A stretch of DNA of 40,846 nucleotides from an uncultured Actinomycetes bacterium (GCA_902826025.1 CADEDH010000032.1:1-40846); one strand, 5' to 3'. Counted from the first letter of the stretch, positions 21,417 through 30,673 are shown. The notes: generated from the sequence alone by a model not told the origin. Translations and numbers: made by a program.

Positions 21417-23486
21417 GTGACAAGTATTCGCTCAAAGCTGGTTCGCCATACACCCGCAACATTCATTGATGTTGTGGCTGCCGTATCCCTATTGATCATC
21501 CTCTTTCTCGTGCTGCAGCCCGAGACCTACGGGCTGACCCCCAACGGGACCGATCCGATCTTCTACAGCGCCCTGGGGATCAACTTCGACGACGCGTCGA
21601 AGATCGGCGCCTCCCACTACGCCATCAGCCGCTGGTCGTCGTGGTATCCGCTCTATGTGGCCAATGCCGTGGCCGGCCCCACGATCGGCCGGCTCGCGCT
21701 CCGCCTGCTGACCGTGTCTGCCCTGGTTGGCGGCCTGTGGGGCCTGCGCCGGGAGTGGTTGTGGACACAACGGGTGGTGGCGGCCACCACCTTCGCCACC
21801 ATGCCGATGTTCATCCGGCCCCTGATGACCGACTACGTGGAGTCGACGGTGGTGACGCTGGGCACCGCCCTGGTGCTGCTGTCGTTGCGGCGGCGGCAGT
21901 CGGTGCCCAGCGCCGCCGTGATCGGCGCGCTGACGGCACTGCTCATCATCGCCAATCCCTTCGCCTTGACGGCGGCGTTGACCCCGTTGGCGATAATAGG
22001 TATCACCGGATCGGCGACCTGGATGGGCCGGGCCAAGATAGCCGCAACCGTCACCATCACCGCCGTCGTGGTGACCCTTTTCGGACTACTCTATTTCCGC
22101 CATTTCTACGGAATAGCGAACATCTACCAACCCACGATCGACTTCTTGCGAGCCGGCGTCGGCCCCGATCCGCTCAAGTCGCCACGGGTGGAATGGCTCG
22201 GCCGCTTCACCTGGCTCTACGTCACGCCGGTGGTGCTGGTGGCGTGGGCCGCCCTCGCCCTGCGGGCCCGGCCCGGTCGGCTCGATCCGATGGAGACGAG
22301 GGCGGCGGTGGCCGCCGGCGTCCAGTACCTCCTGCACTGGGCCGACCAGTTCGGGCGGGGCGGAGGCGGCCTGGAGATCCCGTACTACTGGTCGATGACG
22401 TACTGCACCCTGGGCGTGAGCCTGGCCCTGCTGGTGGGCCGCCTCATCCGGGGTCGCCGGCCGATCGAGCTGGTGATAGCGGTGGCCGCCGGGCTCAACC
22501 TGCTGCTGATCGGTGTGCCCGACCGGCTCCGCCTCCCCGGCGGGGCGGCCTTCTTCGCCCTGGCGGCGGTGGTAGCGGTGGCCCTCGGGGCGCTGGTGAT
22601 CCGACGGCGTCCGGCCAGCGCCGCCGCCCTCGTCGTCACGTTCACTGCCTGGGCCCAGATCGGTGCACCGCCCTACGACCCGACGTCCTATCACCCGTTC
22701 AATCTCACCCCCCAGTACGACCACCTGTTCTGGGAGTACGGGGAGGGTTCGGAGACCGCCTACCGGGAGGGGATCTGGTTCCTGTCGGTGATGGAGCAGA
22801 TCGACCACCAGGACCAGGCCCTGTTCCTACCGGTGAGCGCCTGGGCCGGGCCGCTCGTGGGCCTCTATCAGGCCCAGCTCGGGCAGCGGGTGATCTCTCC
22901 CGACTCGGTCCGGGCCGACGATCCGAGCCAGCGCTACTGGATGCTGTCGGATCCCCGCCGCTGGCTCGTGATCTTCGGGTTACCCGAGGTGGTCGGGGAG
23001 CAGGTGGAACAGGCCCGGGCGCTGGGGCTCGGGCCGCCCGTGGTCGACGTGACCCACGACCGGGACGTGGGCTACCGGGTGGCGATCATGGCCCTGGGCC
23101 AGCCCCACCTCCCCCTGTCGTTCCGGGCCGATCAGCTGCCGGTGGACCAGGGGGTCGCCGTGGGCACCCGGGTGGTGCACGACGGCGAAGGCGACGGGTT
23201 CGTCACCTACGGCCCTTACGTGCCGTTGCCGCCGGGCCGGTACAGGGCCCAGCTGCGCTACCGGTCCCGGGCGCCAGGCGACCAGGTGGTCGGGACGTTC
23301 GACGCCTTCGGTACCGACGAGAGGTCGGTAGCCGTCATCGACCTTCCGGGCACCGGGGGCCGGGCGGGAACGGCGGAGCTCGAGTTCGAGGTGGGCGACG
23401 ACGGTCAGCGCTGGGAGTTCCGTACGGTGGCCACCGGTGGGCTCGATCTCACCATCGACGGAATCACGGTGGACGCCGACGATTGA
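21417..23486 (+). CDS. Large polytopic membrane protein, GT-C-like with C-terminal beta domain
   Basis: About 689 residues from GTG 21417 (TTG 21405 is also possible). A first hydrophobic helix (about 18-35, VVAAVSLLIILFLVL) is followed by a polar loop, LTPNGTDPIFYSALGINFDD, and then some ten more helices to about residue 415. This is the layout of membrane GT-C sugar transferases of the ArnT/PMT kind, where an acidic residue in the first outer loop is catalytic. The C-terminal third is soluble. It ends in a beta-rich domain, PGRYRAQLRYRSRA and later FDAFGT, resembling carbohydrate-binding or jelly-roll modules. The first third has lower GC than its surroundings. The family assignment is inference; sugar donor and acceptor are unknown. 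TATAAC at 21365-21370 is a possible -10. Confidence 0.65.
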   Translation: MTSIRSKLVRHTPATFIDVVAAVSLLIILFLVLQPETYGLTPNGTDPIFYSALGINFDDASKIGASHYAISRWSSWYPLYVANAVAGPTIGRLALRLLTVSALVGGLWGLRREWLWTQRVVAATTFATMPMFIRPLMTDYVESTVVTLGTALVLLSLRRRQSVPSAAVIGALTALLIIANPFALTAALTPLAIIGITGSATWMGRAKIAATVTITAVVVTLFGLLYFRHFYGIANIYQPTIDFLRAGVGPDPLKSPRVEWLGRFTWLYVTPVVLVAWAALALRARPGRLDPMETRAAVAAGVQYLLHWADQFGRGGGGLEIPYYWSMTYCTLGVSLALLVGRLIRGRRPIELVIAVAAGLNLLLIGVPDRLRLPGGAAFFALAAVVAVALGALVIRRRPASAAALVVTFTAWAQIGAPPYDPTSYHPFNLTPQYDHLFWEYGEGSETAYREGIWFLSVMEQIDHQDQALFLPVSAWAGPLVGLYQAQLGQRVISPDSVRADDPSQRYWMLSDPRRWLVIFGLPEVVGEQVEQARALGLGPPVVDVTHDRDVGYRVAIMALGQPHLPLSFRADQLPVDQGVAVGTRVVHDGEGDGFVTYGPYVPLPPGRYRAQLRYRSRAPGDQVVGTFDAFGTDERSVAVIDLPGTGGRAGTAELEFEVGDDGQRWEFRTVATGGLDLTIDGITVDADD

Positions 23487-23532
23487 AACCCGGCCGCGGC
23501 CGGACCGGATCGGGCCGGCCGGCCGCCGGGTG

Positions 23533-23739
23533 TCAGAAGCCGGCGCCGCCCGACTGAGGGGCCGAGGTGCCGCCGTTGCCGCTGTTGCCGGCCTCGACCG
23601 TGGTCGGCGAGTCCTCCGTGTCGGTGCTGCTGCTGCTCGACCCGCAGCCGGCAGCGGCCAGCGAGACCAGCACGGCGCAGGCAACGGGCGCAGTGCGGCG
23701 CAGGATCTTCCGGTTGGGGCGCTGCCCGGGTCGGTTCAC
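23533..23739 (-). CDS. Tiny lipoprotein coupled to the fatty-acid-hydroxylase gene
   Basis: A 68-residue predicted lipoprotein. The GTG start at 23739 overlaps the TGA of the upstream gene (GTGA), and AGGAGG sits 5 nt before it, within the last codons of that gene. The N-terminus is Arg/Lys-rich (NRPGQRPNRKILRR), the hydrophobic core ends AAAGC, and Cys32 would be lipidated. The remaining 36 residues are Ser, Thr, Gly and Asn only, with no fold. Such products may be envelope-anchored tails or helpers of the partner enzyme; no function can be assigned. Confidence 0.7.
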   Translation of the reverse strand: MNRPGQRPNRKILRRTAPVACAVLVSLAAAGCGSSSSSTDTEDSPTTVEAGNSGNGGTSAPQSGGAGF

Positions 23740-24818
23740 AGGGTCCTCCTGATGGGGTGGGGTGATGGCATGAGGTCGTCGGTGCCGGGGGCCGCCGTTG
23801 GCACCGGGCGGAACGGCCCGGCCATTTGGGCGGCGAAGACCCGGAGGTGGTGGGGCCGCTCGCCGGCCTGTTCCACGGCCAGGGGGCGCCCGGGGAGGCC
23901 GGTGTCGGTCCTGATGGTGTGGGGGGTGGGGAAGACAGCGAGACCGGCGAGTTGGTCCCAGATGGTAAGGGTGAAGCCGAGGTTGACGTCCTGGGGGCCG
24001 TCGAGCTTGTGGTGGATGCGGTGGAAGTTCGGGCTGACGAAGATCCGCTCCAGGGGCCCGAAGCCGAGGTTCGTGTTGGAGTGGGCGAAGGCCACGGTGG
24101 CGGCGTAGAGGACGAGGATGGTGGTGGTCAGGGTGCCGTTGGCCAGGAGGATGATCGCCGGGATCAGGGCGACAAGGTAAGAGACGTGGATGAGGGGGTG
24201 GGTGCGGAACACGGTGAGGACGTTCATGTCCTCCTGCGAATGGTGGAGTTCGTGGAAGCGGTAGAGGACGTTGTTGCGGTGATTCGCGAAGTGGGCCAGC
24301 CAGTTGCAGGCGTCCATGGCCACGACCACGAGGGCGGTGGCCAGCCAGCGGGGCACGGTGCTGCTGGCGGGGAGCACGAGCCACGGGCAGGCCCGGATGA
24401 CCACGGTGGAGAAGGCCAGGCCGAGCACAGCGGTGAACGGGAGCACGACCGCCACGTTGAACAGGGTGAACAGGAGGTCCTGGCGGTGACCGCGGGCGAT
24501 CAGGGGGCGGCGTTGGGCCGGCCGCACCCGTTCGGCCACCAGGAACACGGCGAGGAAAGCGAGGCTGAGGGGGCCGGCGATCACGAGGCGGAGATCGGAG
24601 ACGGCGAGGGCGGGGCTGGCGCCCCCGAAGCCGATCCACCAGCCGAGGCCGAGAACCACGACCGCCGCCGCCACGATGGAGAACGCCGGGAGGTAGAGGC
24701 GGGTTGCCAGCGGGCCGCTACGGCTGGGGCTCCGAGGAGCAGGGCCGGCGCGGGGCACAGCGAGTCGAGCCCCCAGGGGCAGCACCGGTCCACGCTCACG
24801 CGTGCCCCTCCACAGCAC
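23736..24818 (-). CDS. Sterol desaturase/fatty acid hydroxylase family membrane protein
   Basis: A 360-residue integral-membrane di-iron enzyme. The histidine clusters are complete: HFANH (His176, His180), HELHH (189, 192, 193) and HRIHH (266, 269, 270). These ligate two irons that hydroxylate or desaturate lipid chains using oxygen. Hydrophobic helices flank them at about 45-65, 78-96, 115-140, 160-175 and 208-245. The start is taken as GTG 24818, with TACGCT (minus strand of 24825-24830) 6 nt upstream, suggesting a leaderless message; GTG 24785 is an alternative. The frame ends inside the ribosome site and start of the small lipoprotein gene. Substrate unknown. Confidence 0.88.
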   Translation of the reverse strand: MLWRGTRERGPVLPLGARLAVPRAGPAPRSPSRSGPLATRLYLPAFSIVAAAVVVLGLGWWIGFGGASPALAVSDLRLVIAGPLSLAFLAVFLVAERVRPAQRRPLIARGHRQDLLFTLFNVAVVLPFTAVLGLAFSTVVIRACPWLVLPASSTVPRWLATALVVVAMDACNWLAHFANHRNNVLYRFHELHHSQEDMNVLTVFRTHPLIHVSYLVALIPAIILLANGTLTTTILVLYAATVAFAHSNTNLGFGPLERIFVSPNFHRIHHKLDGPQDVNLGFTLTIWDQLAGLAVFPTPHTIRTDTGLPGRPLAVEQAGERPHHLRVFAAQMAGPFRPVPTAAPGTDDLMPSPHPIRRTL

Positions 24819-24999
24819 GCCGGGAGCGTAGCACGAGGTCAGGGGCGGCACCCCTGGCTTTCGGGTCGCCCGGGCGGCCACGAGCGGGCCCGGAACTCCG
24901 ATTGAGGGTGGGCGTGGCCGGGTACTGGGAGCCGGAACCGACACCGAATCACCAACGCTGTGGATCCGACCCGGACTCGGCGAGGGGAGAGGAACCACG

Positions 25000-26601
25000 T
25001 TGCGACGCCTCACGGCTCTGCTGACGATGATGGCCATTGTGGCCGCAGCCTGCGGCGGCGGCGGCTCAGACGATTCTTCGGGCTCAACCCAAACCGGCGA
25101 GACCCGGGTGGCCCAGGAGATCACCACCCCCAGTGCCGGCGAAGGCTCGACGGCCGAGACCGATCCGAACGCGACGCTGCGCTTCTCCTATCAGGTTGCT
25201 CCGACGAGCTGGGACCCGGCCCGGATGTCGTCCAGCTTCGACACGCCAACGGCGTTCCTGATCTACGACCGGCTCGTCCACCTGACGCCCAACGCCGAGC
25301 TGGCTCCCGGTCTGGCCGAGAGCTGGGAGTTCAGCGACGACGGCTCGTCGTTGACGATGATTCTCCGCCAGGGCGTGACATTCCACGACGGGACGCCGTT
25401 CAACGCCGAGGCGGCCCGGCTGAACCTGGAACGCAACAAGGCGGGCGCTTCGGCCGGGGAGCTGGCGGCGGTGGAGACGATCACCGCCGTCGACGAGTAC
25501 ACCCTGGAGCTGACGTTCAACGCCGCGGCCGGCAGTGTGCCTGGGGCTCTGTCCGATCGGGCCGGTGTCATGGCCAGCCCGGCGGCGTTCGCCACCGAGG
25601 CGGCCGCGGCCCAGCTGGACCTGAACCCGGTGGGTGCCGGCATGTACCGGATGGTCGAGTACACCAAGGACCAGCGGATCCGGGCCGAGCGGTTCGAGGG
25701 GTACTGGGAGCCGGAGGCACAGGGGGCGGCGGCTGTCGAAGCCCTGATCCTCACCGACAACAACGCCCGGGCCAACGCCCTCAAGTCGGGCGATGTCGAT
25801 CTGGCCAACCTGGAGCCGTGTCAGGTCGACGACCTGGAGGCGTCGGGCTTCACCGTGAACAAGGGGCTCTCGCTCAACCTCCATCACCTCCAGCTCAATC
25901 GGTCTCGTCCCTTCCTCGACGTGAAGGAGGTCCGTCAGGCGATCTCGATGGCCGTCAACCGGGAGCTGCTGGTTGAGGCGGCGCTGTGCGGCTACGGCGC
26001 TCCGGCCGTGCAGAACTTTCCGGCCGGCTACTGGGCCCACAACGACGAGCTGGGCCTCGACCGCTACGCCTACGACCCGGATCAGGCCCGCCAGATGCTG
26101 CAGGCCGCCGGTGTTCCCGAGGGTCACACGATCGACACCGTCGTTCCCAACCTCCCCGTCTACCTGACACTGGCCCAGGCCATGAAGGATCAGCTGCTGG
26201 CGGTAGGGCTGAACCTCGAGATCCGCCCCGTCGACCCGGTGCAGACCGCACCCATCTTCTACGTCCAGCAGTCGGGTGACGCCCTGATCTCGGTGTTCGG
26301 CGGCCGGGCCGACCCGGCCCAGCTCCTCGGCTCGCTGTTCACCGCCGGTCCGATCCAGAACCCGGGCGGCCATACCACGCCCGCCGTCACCGAGCTGGTG
26401 GCGGCGGCCAACGCTCCTGGCGACCAGACCGAACGGGCCGGGGCCCAGCAGGCGGCGTCGGCCGAGATCCTGGAGGAGGCCCTGAACACGGTGGTGTACC
26501 ACACGATGGTGCCGCTGGCCTACAGCGACAACGTCGTGGGGGTGCAGTCGTGGCTCGGTGGCAAGCCGGAGCTGCGGGGCGTCGGGATCGCGGCGTCCTG
26601 A
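25000..26601 (+). CDS. Dipeptide/oligopeptide-type ABC transporter substrate-binding lipoprotein
   Basis: A 533-residue extracellular solute receptor of SBP family 5 (DppA/OppA/nickel-binding type). TTG 25000 is the start, with AGAGGA 7 nt upstream. The lipobox IVAAAC places Cys18, and a Ser/Thr-rich tether follows. The mature domain shows LRFSYQVAPTSWDPARMSS, FLIYDRLVHLTPN, LAESWEFSDDGSSLTMILRQ, then GVTFHDGTPFNAEAARLNLE, all hallmark blocks of the family. It is the first gene of a five-gene importer operon. The ligand cannot be told from sequence; peptides, opines or modified amino acids are all possible. Confidence 0.93.
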   Translation: MRRLTALLTMMAIVAAACGGGGSDDSSGSTQTGETRVAQEITTPSAGEGSTAETDPNATLRFSYQVAPTSWDPARMSSSFDTPTAFLIYDRLVHLTPNAELAPGLAESWEFSDDGSSLTMILRQGVTFHDGTPFNAEAARLNLERNKAGASAGELAAVETITAVDEYTLELTFNAAAGSVPGALSDRAGVMASPAAFATEAAAAQLDLNPVGAGMYRMVEYTKDQRIRAERFEGYWEPEAQGAAAVEALILTDNNARANALKSGDVDLANLEPCQVDDLEASGFTVNKGLSLNLHHLQLNRSRPFLDVKEVRQAISMAVNRELLVEAALCGYGAPAVQNFPAGYWAHNDELGLDRYAYDPDQARQMLQAAGVPEGHTIDTVVPNLPVYLTLAQAMKDQLLAVGLNLEIRPVDPVQTAPIFYVQQSGDALISVFGGRADPAQLLGSLFTAGPIQNPGGHTTPAVTELVAAANAPGDQTERAGAQQAASAEILEEALNTVVYHTMVPLAYSDNVVGVQSWLGGKPELRGVGIAAS

Positions 26602-26632
26602 GAACGGGCCTGAGGACGGGGAGGACCTCACC

Positions 26633-27577
26633 ATGAGCAAGGTGATCGGCCGGCGCCTGCTGCTCACGATCCCGCTGCTGTTCTTCGTGTCGTTGATCGT
26701 GTTCGCGCTGGCCCAGCTGGTGCCGGGCGATCCGGCCGTGACCATCGCCGGCGAGCAGGCCACGGCGGCCCGGATCGAGGAGATCCGGGAGAAGCTGGGG
26801 ATCAACGATTCGACGCTGGTCCAGTACGGCCGGCTGGTGGGCGGGTTGGTCCAGGGCGACCTGGGCACGTCGCTGTACTCGGAGCAGAAGGTCACCGACG
26901 CCCTGTTCACCGCCCTGCCGATCACTCTGTCGCTGGCCGGGTTGGCGCTCCTGTTCGTGATCGTGGTCGGTATCCCGTTCGGTCTGCTGGCCGGCACCCG
27001 GCCCGGCTCGCTGCTGGACCGGATCCTCACGGCGGTGGCTGCGCTGGGCGTGGCCGCCCCGGGGTATTGGGTCGGCATCCTGTTGATCATCGTGTTCGGT
27101 CTCGGCTTGGGCTGGTTCCCCACGGGGTTGTACGTGCCGTTCGGCGAAAGCCCCACCCGGTGGCTGTACCACTTGATCCTGCCGGCGTTCGCGCTGTCGC
27201 TGGCCGGCATCGTGGAGGTCACCCGCCAGCTCCGCAGCTCCATGCGTGATGCGATGACGGCCGACTACGTGCGGACGGCGCGGGCCAAGGGGCTGCGGCA
27301 ACGGACGGTCGTGCTCAAGCATGCGCTGAAGAACGCCGCCGTCCCGCTGGTGACGGTGCTCGGCCTCCAGGTCAACGTGCTCCTGGGCGGGGCCATCGCG
27401 CTCGAGCTGGTCTTCGGGTTCTCCGGCGTGGGCGCCCTGGCGGTGCGGGCGGTGCAGAACCGGGACATCCCGGTGATCCAGGGCATCGTGCTGCTGTCGG
27501 TGGTGGTGGTCTCGCTGTCCAACCTGCTGGTCGACCTGGCCTACGGGTGGCTCAACCCGAAGGTGAGAGCCCAGTGA
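26633..27577 (+). CDS. ABC transporter permease, DppB type
   Basis: A 314-residue inner-membrane permease. ATG 26633 has GGGGAGG 7 nt upstream and lies 31 bp after the receptor stop. The N-terminal helix LLLTIPLLFFVSLIVFALAQ is followed by the DppB-type LVPGDPAVTIAGEQAT block and KLGINDSTLVQYGR. The binding-protein-dependent transport domain spans about 95-310. The EAA coupling motif reads VRTARAKGLRQRTVVLKHAL, the cytoplasmic loop that touches the ATPases. It pairs with the overlapping downstream permease. Confidence 0.94.
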   Translation: MSKVIGRRLLLTIPLLFFVSLIVFALAQLVPGDPAVTIAGEQATAARIEEIREKLGINDSTLVQYGRLVGGLVQGDLGTSLYSEQKVTDALFTALPITLSLAGLALLFVIVVGIPFGLLAGTRPGSLLDRILTAVAALGVAAPGYWVGILLIIVFGLGLGWFPTGLYVPFGESPTRWLYHLILPAFALSLAGIVEVTRQLRSSMRDAMTADYVRTARAKGLRQRTVVLKHALKNAAVPLVTVLGLQVNVLLGGAIALELVFGFSGVGALAVRAVQNRDIPVIQGIVLLSVVVVSLSNLLVDLAYGWLNPKVRAQ

Positions 27578-28545
27578 CCTCGGAGGACGTCTCGATGGCC
27601 GATCGGGCCGACGTCGCCGTGCCCACCGGGCCGGAGGTGTGGCGTCGCCACGCCCAGGATCACCGGGTGGAGCAGTCGCTCGACGAGTCGAGCGCGCCCC
27701 TGTCGGCCCGGGCCCGTTTCCTGCGGCGCTTCCTGCAGCAGCGGCCCGCCATCGGGGCCCTGACCTTCCTGGTCCTGATCGTGCTGGCGGCCTTGTTCGC
27801 CCCGCTGCTGGCCCCCTACGACCCGGACCAGAACGACATCCGCAACCTGCTGTCGGGCCCGTCGGGCGATCACTGGCTGGGGACCGACCATCTCGGCCGC
27901 GACACGCTGAGCCGGATGCTGTACGGGGCCCGGGTCTCGCTTCTGGCCGCCGTGCAGGCCGTCAGCATCGCCCTGGTGCTGGGGGTGGTGCCCGGGCTGC
28001 TCGCCGGCTTCTTCGGCCGTTGGGTCGACGTGGTGATCATGCGGGCGACCGAGACGATCATGACGTTCCCCCCGCTACTGCTGGCCATCGCCATCGTGGC
28101 CGTGCGGGGGCCGGGACTGTTCAACGCCATGCTTGCCGTCGGGGTGGTGTTCGCTCCGCGGTTCGCCCGCCTGGTGCGCGGCCTGGTGCTCGGGGTGCGG
28201 GAGGAGACGTTCATCGAAGCGTCCCGGTCGATCGGCACGCCCGCCCATCGGATCCTGCGCCGCCACGTCCTGCCCAACATCCTGTCGCCCCTCGTGGTGC
28301 AGATCTCGCTGGCCCTGGGGTTCGCCATGCTGGCCGAGGCGGCGTTGTCGTTCCTCGGGCTCGGCGTTCGGCCGCCCGAGGCGTCGTGGGGAGCGCTCCT
28401 CCAGGTGGCATACAACAACATCAACCGCAACAGCTTCCAGGCCATCCCGCCGGGCGTCGCCATCATGCTGTGCGTGCTGGCCTTCAACCTGCTGGGCGAC
28501 GGCATCCGGGACTCCCTGGGCAAAGAGATCAGGCGAGGGACGTGA
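27574..28545 (+). CDS. ABC transporter permease, DppC type
   Basis: A 323-residue permease. Its GTG start at 27574 overlaps the preceding stop (GTGA). A cytoplasmic N-terminus of about 60 residues precedes OppC-type helix 1, IGALTFLVLIVLAALFAPLL. DHWLGTDHLGRDTLSRMLYG is the signature outer-loop block. EASRSIGTPAHRILRRHVLP is the EAA loop that contacts the ATP-binding subunits. AALSFLGLGVRPPEASWGAL near the end is also typical. It forms the heterodimeric channel with the DppB-type subunit. Confidence 0.94.
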   Translation: MTSEDVSMADRADVAVPTGPEVWRRHAQDHRVEQSLDESSAPLSARARFLRRFLQQRPAIGALTFLVLIVLAALFAPLLAPYDPDQNDIRNLLSGPSGDHWLGTDHLGRDTLSRMLYGARVSLLAAVQAVSIALVLGVVPGLLAGFFGRWVDVVIMRATETIMTFPPLLLAIAIVAVRGPGLFNAMLAVGVVFAPRFARLVRGLVLGVREETFIEASRSIGTPAHRILRRHVLPNILSPLVVQISLALGFAMLAEAALSFLGLGVRPPEASWGALLQVAYNNINRNSFQAIPPGVAIMLCVLAFNLLGDGIRDSLGKEIRRGT

Positions 28546-28547
28546 GC

Positions 28548-29543
28548 ATGAGTGAACCCCCCCTTCTCGAGGTGACCGATCTCGACGTCGACTTCGCCAC
28601 CGACCACGGCTGGGAGCGGGTGGTCAACCACGTCAGCTTCACCGTGGACCGGGGCGAGACGCTGGGCCTGGTCGGTGAGTCCGGCTCGGGCAAGAGCGTG
28701 ACCTGCATGGCGTTGACCGCCCTCATCCCCATGCCGCCGGGCCGTGTCGCCGGGGGGTCGGTCCGCCTCGAAGGCCGGGAGCTGATCGGGATGCCGGCGG
28801 CCGAGCTGGAGCAGGTACGGGGGGCCGAGGTGGCCAACATCTTCCAGGAGCCGATGACCTCGCTCAACCCGGCGTTCACCGTGGGCGAGCAGATCGCCGA
28901 GATGGTGCGCCGCCACAAGGGGCTCAGCCGCCGAGCCGCCCGGGGGCGGGCAGTGGAGATGCTGGACCGGGTGGGCATCCCCAACGCCTCCCGACGGGCC
29001 GAGGAATACCCCCACCAGTTCTCGGGGGGGATGCGCCAGCGGGTGATGATCGCCATGGCTGTGTCGTGCGAGCCCAAGCTGCTGATCGCCGATGAGCCGA
29101 CCACTGCGCTCGATGTGACCATCCAGGCCCAGGTGCTGGATCTGCTGCGGGACATGCAGGCCGAGCTCGGGATGTCGGTGGTCTTCATCACCCACGATCT
29201 GGGGGTGGTGGCCCACAGCTGCGATCACGTGGTGGTCCTCTACGGGGGGCGGGTGATGGAGGAGGCGCCGATCGACGAGCTCTACTTCCGGCCGGCCCAT
29301 CCCTACACCGAAGGTCTGTTGACGGCGATGCCCCAGATCGGTCCCCGGGCGGGGCGGCTGGCGTCGATCCCCGGCTCCACGCCGGTGCCCTCGTCGCTCC
29401 CGGCCGGGTGCGTGTTCAACCCGCGGTGCCCGTACGTGGTTGAGCGGTGTCGGGAGGGAGAGATCCCCCTGGTCGAGGTGGGCCCCGGCCACCGGTCGCG
29501 GTGTGTTCGGGTGAGCGAGTTGAACCTGGTGGGCACGTCGTGA
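28548..29543 (+). CDS. ABC transporter ATP-binding protein, DppD/OppD type
   Basis: A 331-residue ATPase. ATG 28548 has GAGGGA 7 nt upstream; GTG 28542, overlapping the permease stop, is possible. Walker A is GESGSGKSV, the Q-loop IFQEPMTSLNPAF, the ABC signature FSGGMRQRV, Walker B LLIADEPTTALDV, and the switch His lies in FITHDLG. The C-terminal oligopeptide-transporter domain carries four Cys (CVFNPRCPYVVERC, then SRC). In related ATPases such a cluster can hold an iron-sulfur centre. It is translated in overlap with the next ATPase gene. Confidence 0.95.
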   Translation: MSEPPLLEVTDLDVDFATDHGWERVVNHVSFTVDRGETLGLVGESGSGKSVTCMALTALIPMPPGRVAGGSVRLEGRELIGMPAAELEQVRGAEVANIFQEPMTSLNPAFTVGEQIAEMVRRHKGLSRRAARGRAVEMLDRVGIPNASRRAEEYPHQFSGGMRQRVMIAMAVSCEPKLLIADEPTTALDVTIQAQVLDLLRDMQAELGMSVVFITHDLGVVAHSCDHVVVLYGGRVMEEAPIDELYFRPAHPYTEGLLTAMPQIGPRAGRLASIPGSTPVPSSLPAGCVFNPRCPYVVERCREGEIPLVEVGPGHRSRCVRVSELNLVGTS

Positions 29544-30613
29544 CGGCGCTCGAGAACCGGGAGCCGGCAGCCGGATCGGCCGCCGATACCCTACTCCGGG
29601 TCGACGATCTGCACGTGTCGTTCAAGGGGCGGGGTCGGGCCCGGAAGGTCCGGGCCGTGAACGGCGTCAGCTTCGAGCTGGGGCGGAGCGAGACAGTGGG
29701 CCTGGTGGGGGAATCGGGGTCGGGGAAATCGACGGTGGGGCGGGCCATCATGCGGCTTATCCCGGCCGACTCGGGCCGGGTGCAGTTGGACGGTCGGGAG
29801 CTGTTGAGCCTCGGCCGCTCCGAGCTGCGGGCCGCCCGCAAGGACGTGCAGATGGTGTTCCAGGACCCGTACTCCTCGATGAACCCGGCCATGGTGGTGG
29901 CCGACGTGATCGGGGAGCCGCTCGACGTCCAGGCCGGCATGGGCCGATCCGAGCGCAACACGAGGGTGGCCGAGCTGCTGGAAGCCGTGGGGCTGTCGCA
30001 ACGGCACATCGAGCGGTATCCCTACGAGTTCTCCGGGGGGCAACGGCAGCGGATCGCCATCGCCCGGGCCCTGGCCAATCACCCCAAGGTCGTCATCCTC
30101 GACGAGGCGGTGTCGGCGCTCGACGTGTCGACGCAGAACCAGATCATCAACCTGCTCGAGGACCTCCAGGCCGAGACCGGGGTGTCGATGCTGTTCATCG
30201 CCCATGATCTGGCCGTCGTGCGTCATATCGCCCGGCGCACGGTGGTGATCTATCTCGGCCAGGTGATGGAGGTGGGGCCCTCGGAGCGGATCTTCGAGCA
30301 TCCGGCCCACCCGTACGCCGAAGCGCTGCTGTCGGCCGTGCCGGTGCCCAATCCGGAGATCCAGCGCCGGCGCGAACGGGTGGTGCTTCGGGGCGAGCCG
30401 CCCGATCCGACGAACCTGCCGCTCGGTTGCCCGTTCGTGACCCGCTGCCGCTACGCCATGGACGTGTGCGCGGACACCATGCCCGAGCTCACACCGGTGG
30501 ACGGCGGAGGACTCGTGGCCTGCCACCTGCAGACGGCCGGGCCGAACCTGGCCGGGCGCTCGCTCGACGCCCTCGGCGTCGAAGCCGAACCGATCGTGCC
30601 GCCGACGCGCTGA
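29540..30613 (+). CDS. ABC transporter ATP-binding protein, DppF/OppF type
   Basis: A 357-residue ATPase. GTG 29540 overlaps the previous TGA by 4 bp. The core has Walker A GESGSGKST, Q-loop VFQDPYSSMNPAM, signature FSGGQRQRI, Walker B VVILDEAVSALDV and FIAHDLAVVRH. The C-terminal OppF extension contains CPFVTRCRYAMDVC, again a Cys cluster that matches the partner subunit's. It is the last gene of the importer operon; both ATPases are intact. About 40 residues follow the Cys cluster, ending in a non-conserved tail. Confidence 0.95.
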   Translation: MTALENREPAAGSAADTLLRVDDLHVSFKGRGRARKVRAVNGVSFELGRSETVGLVGESGSGKSTVGRAIMRLIPADSGRVQLDGRELLSLGRSELRAARKDVQMVFQDPYSSMNPAMVVADVIGEPLDVQAGMGRSERNTRVAELLEAVGLSQRHIERYPYEFSGGQRQRIAIARALANHPKVVILDEAVSALDVSTQNQIINLLEDLQAETGVSMLFIAHDLAVVRHIARRTVVIYLGQVMEVGPSERIFEHPAHPYAEALLSAVPVPNPEIQRRRERVVLRGEPPDPTNLPLGCPFVTRCRYAMDVCADTMPELTPVDGGGLVACHLQTAGPNLAGRSLDALGVEAEPIVPPTR

Positions 30614-30624
30614 TCCGGACGGAA

Positions 30625-30673
30625 GTCACGCCAATGGCGCCTTGCGTCACGTCCCGGTCACGCCTGCGTCACG
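30625..30673. promoter_or_regulatory. Array of GTCACG repeats with 11-bp spacing
   Basis: GTCACG occurs at 30625, 30646, 30657 and 30668, giving start-to-start distances of 21, 11 and 11 bp. Direct hexamers one helical turn apart are the binding pattern of OmpR-family response regulators (PHO boxes, PhoP and MtrA sites in actinobacteria). The array lies 69-117 bp upstream of the small gene at 30742, right after the importer operon. Function inferred. Confidence 0.5.
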
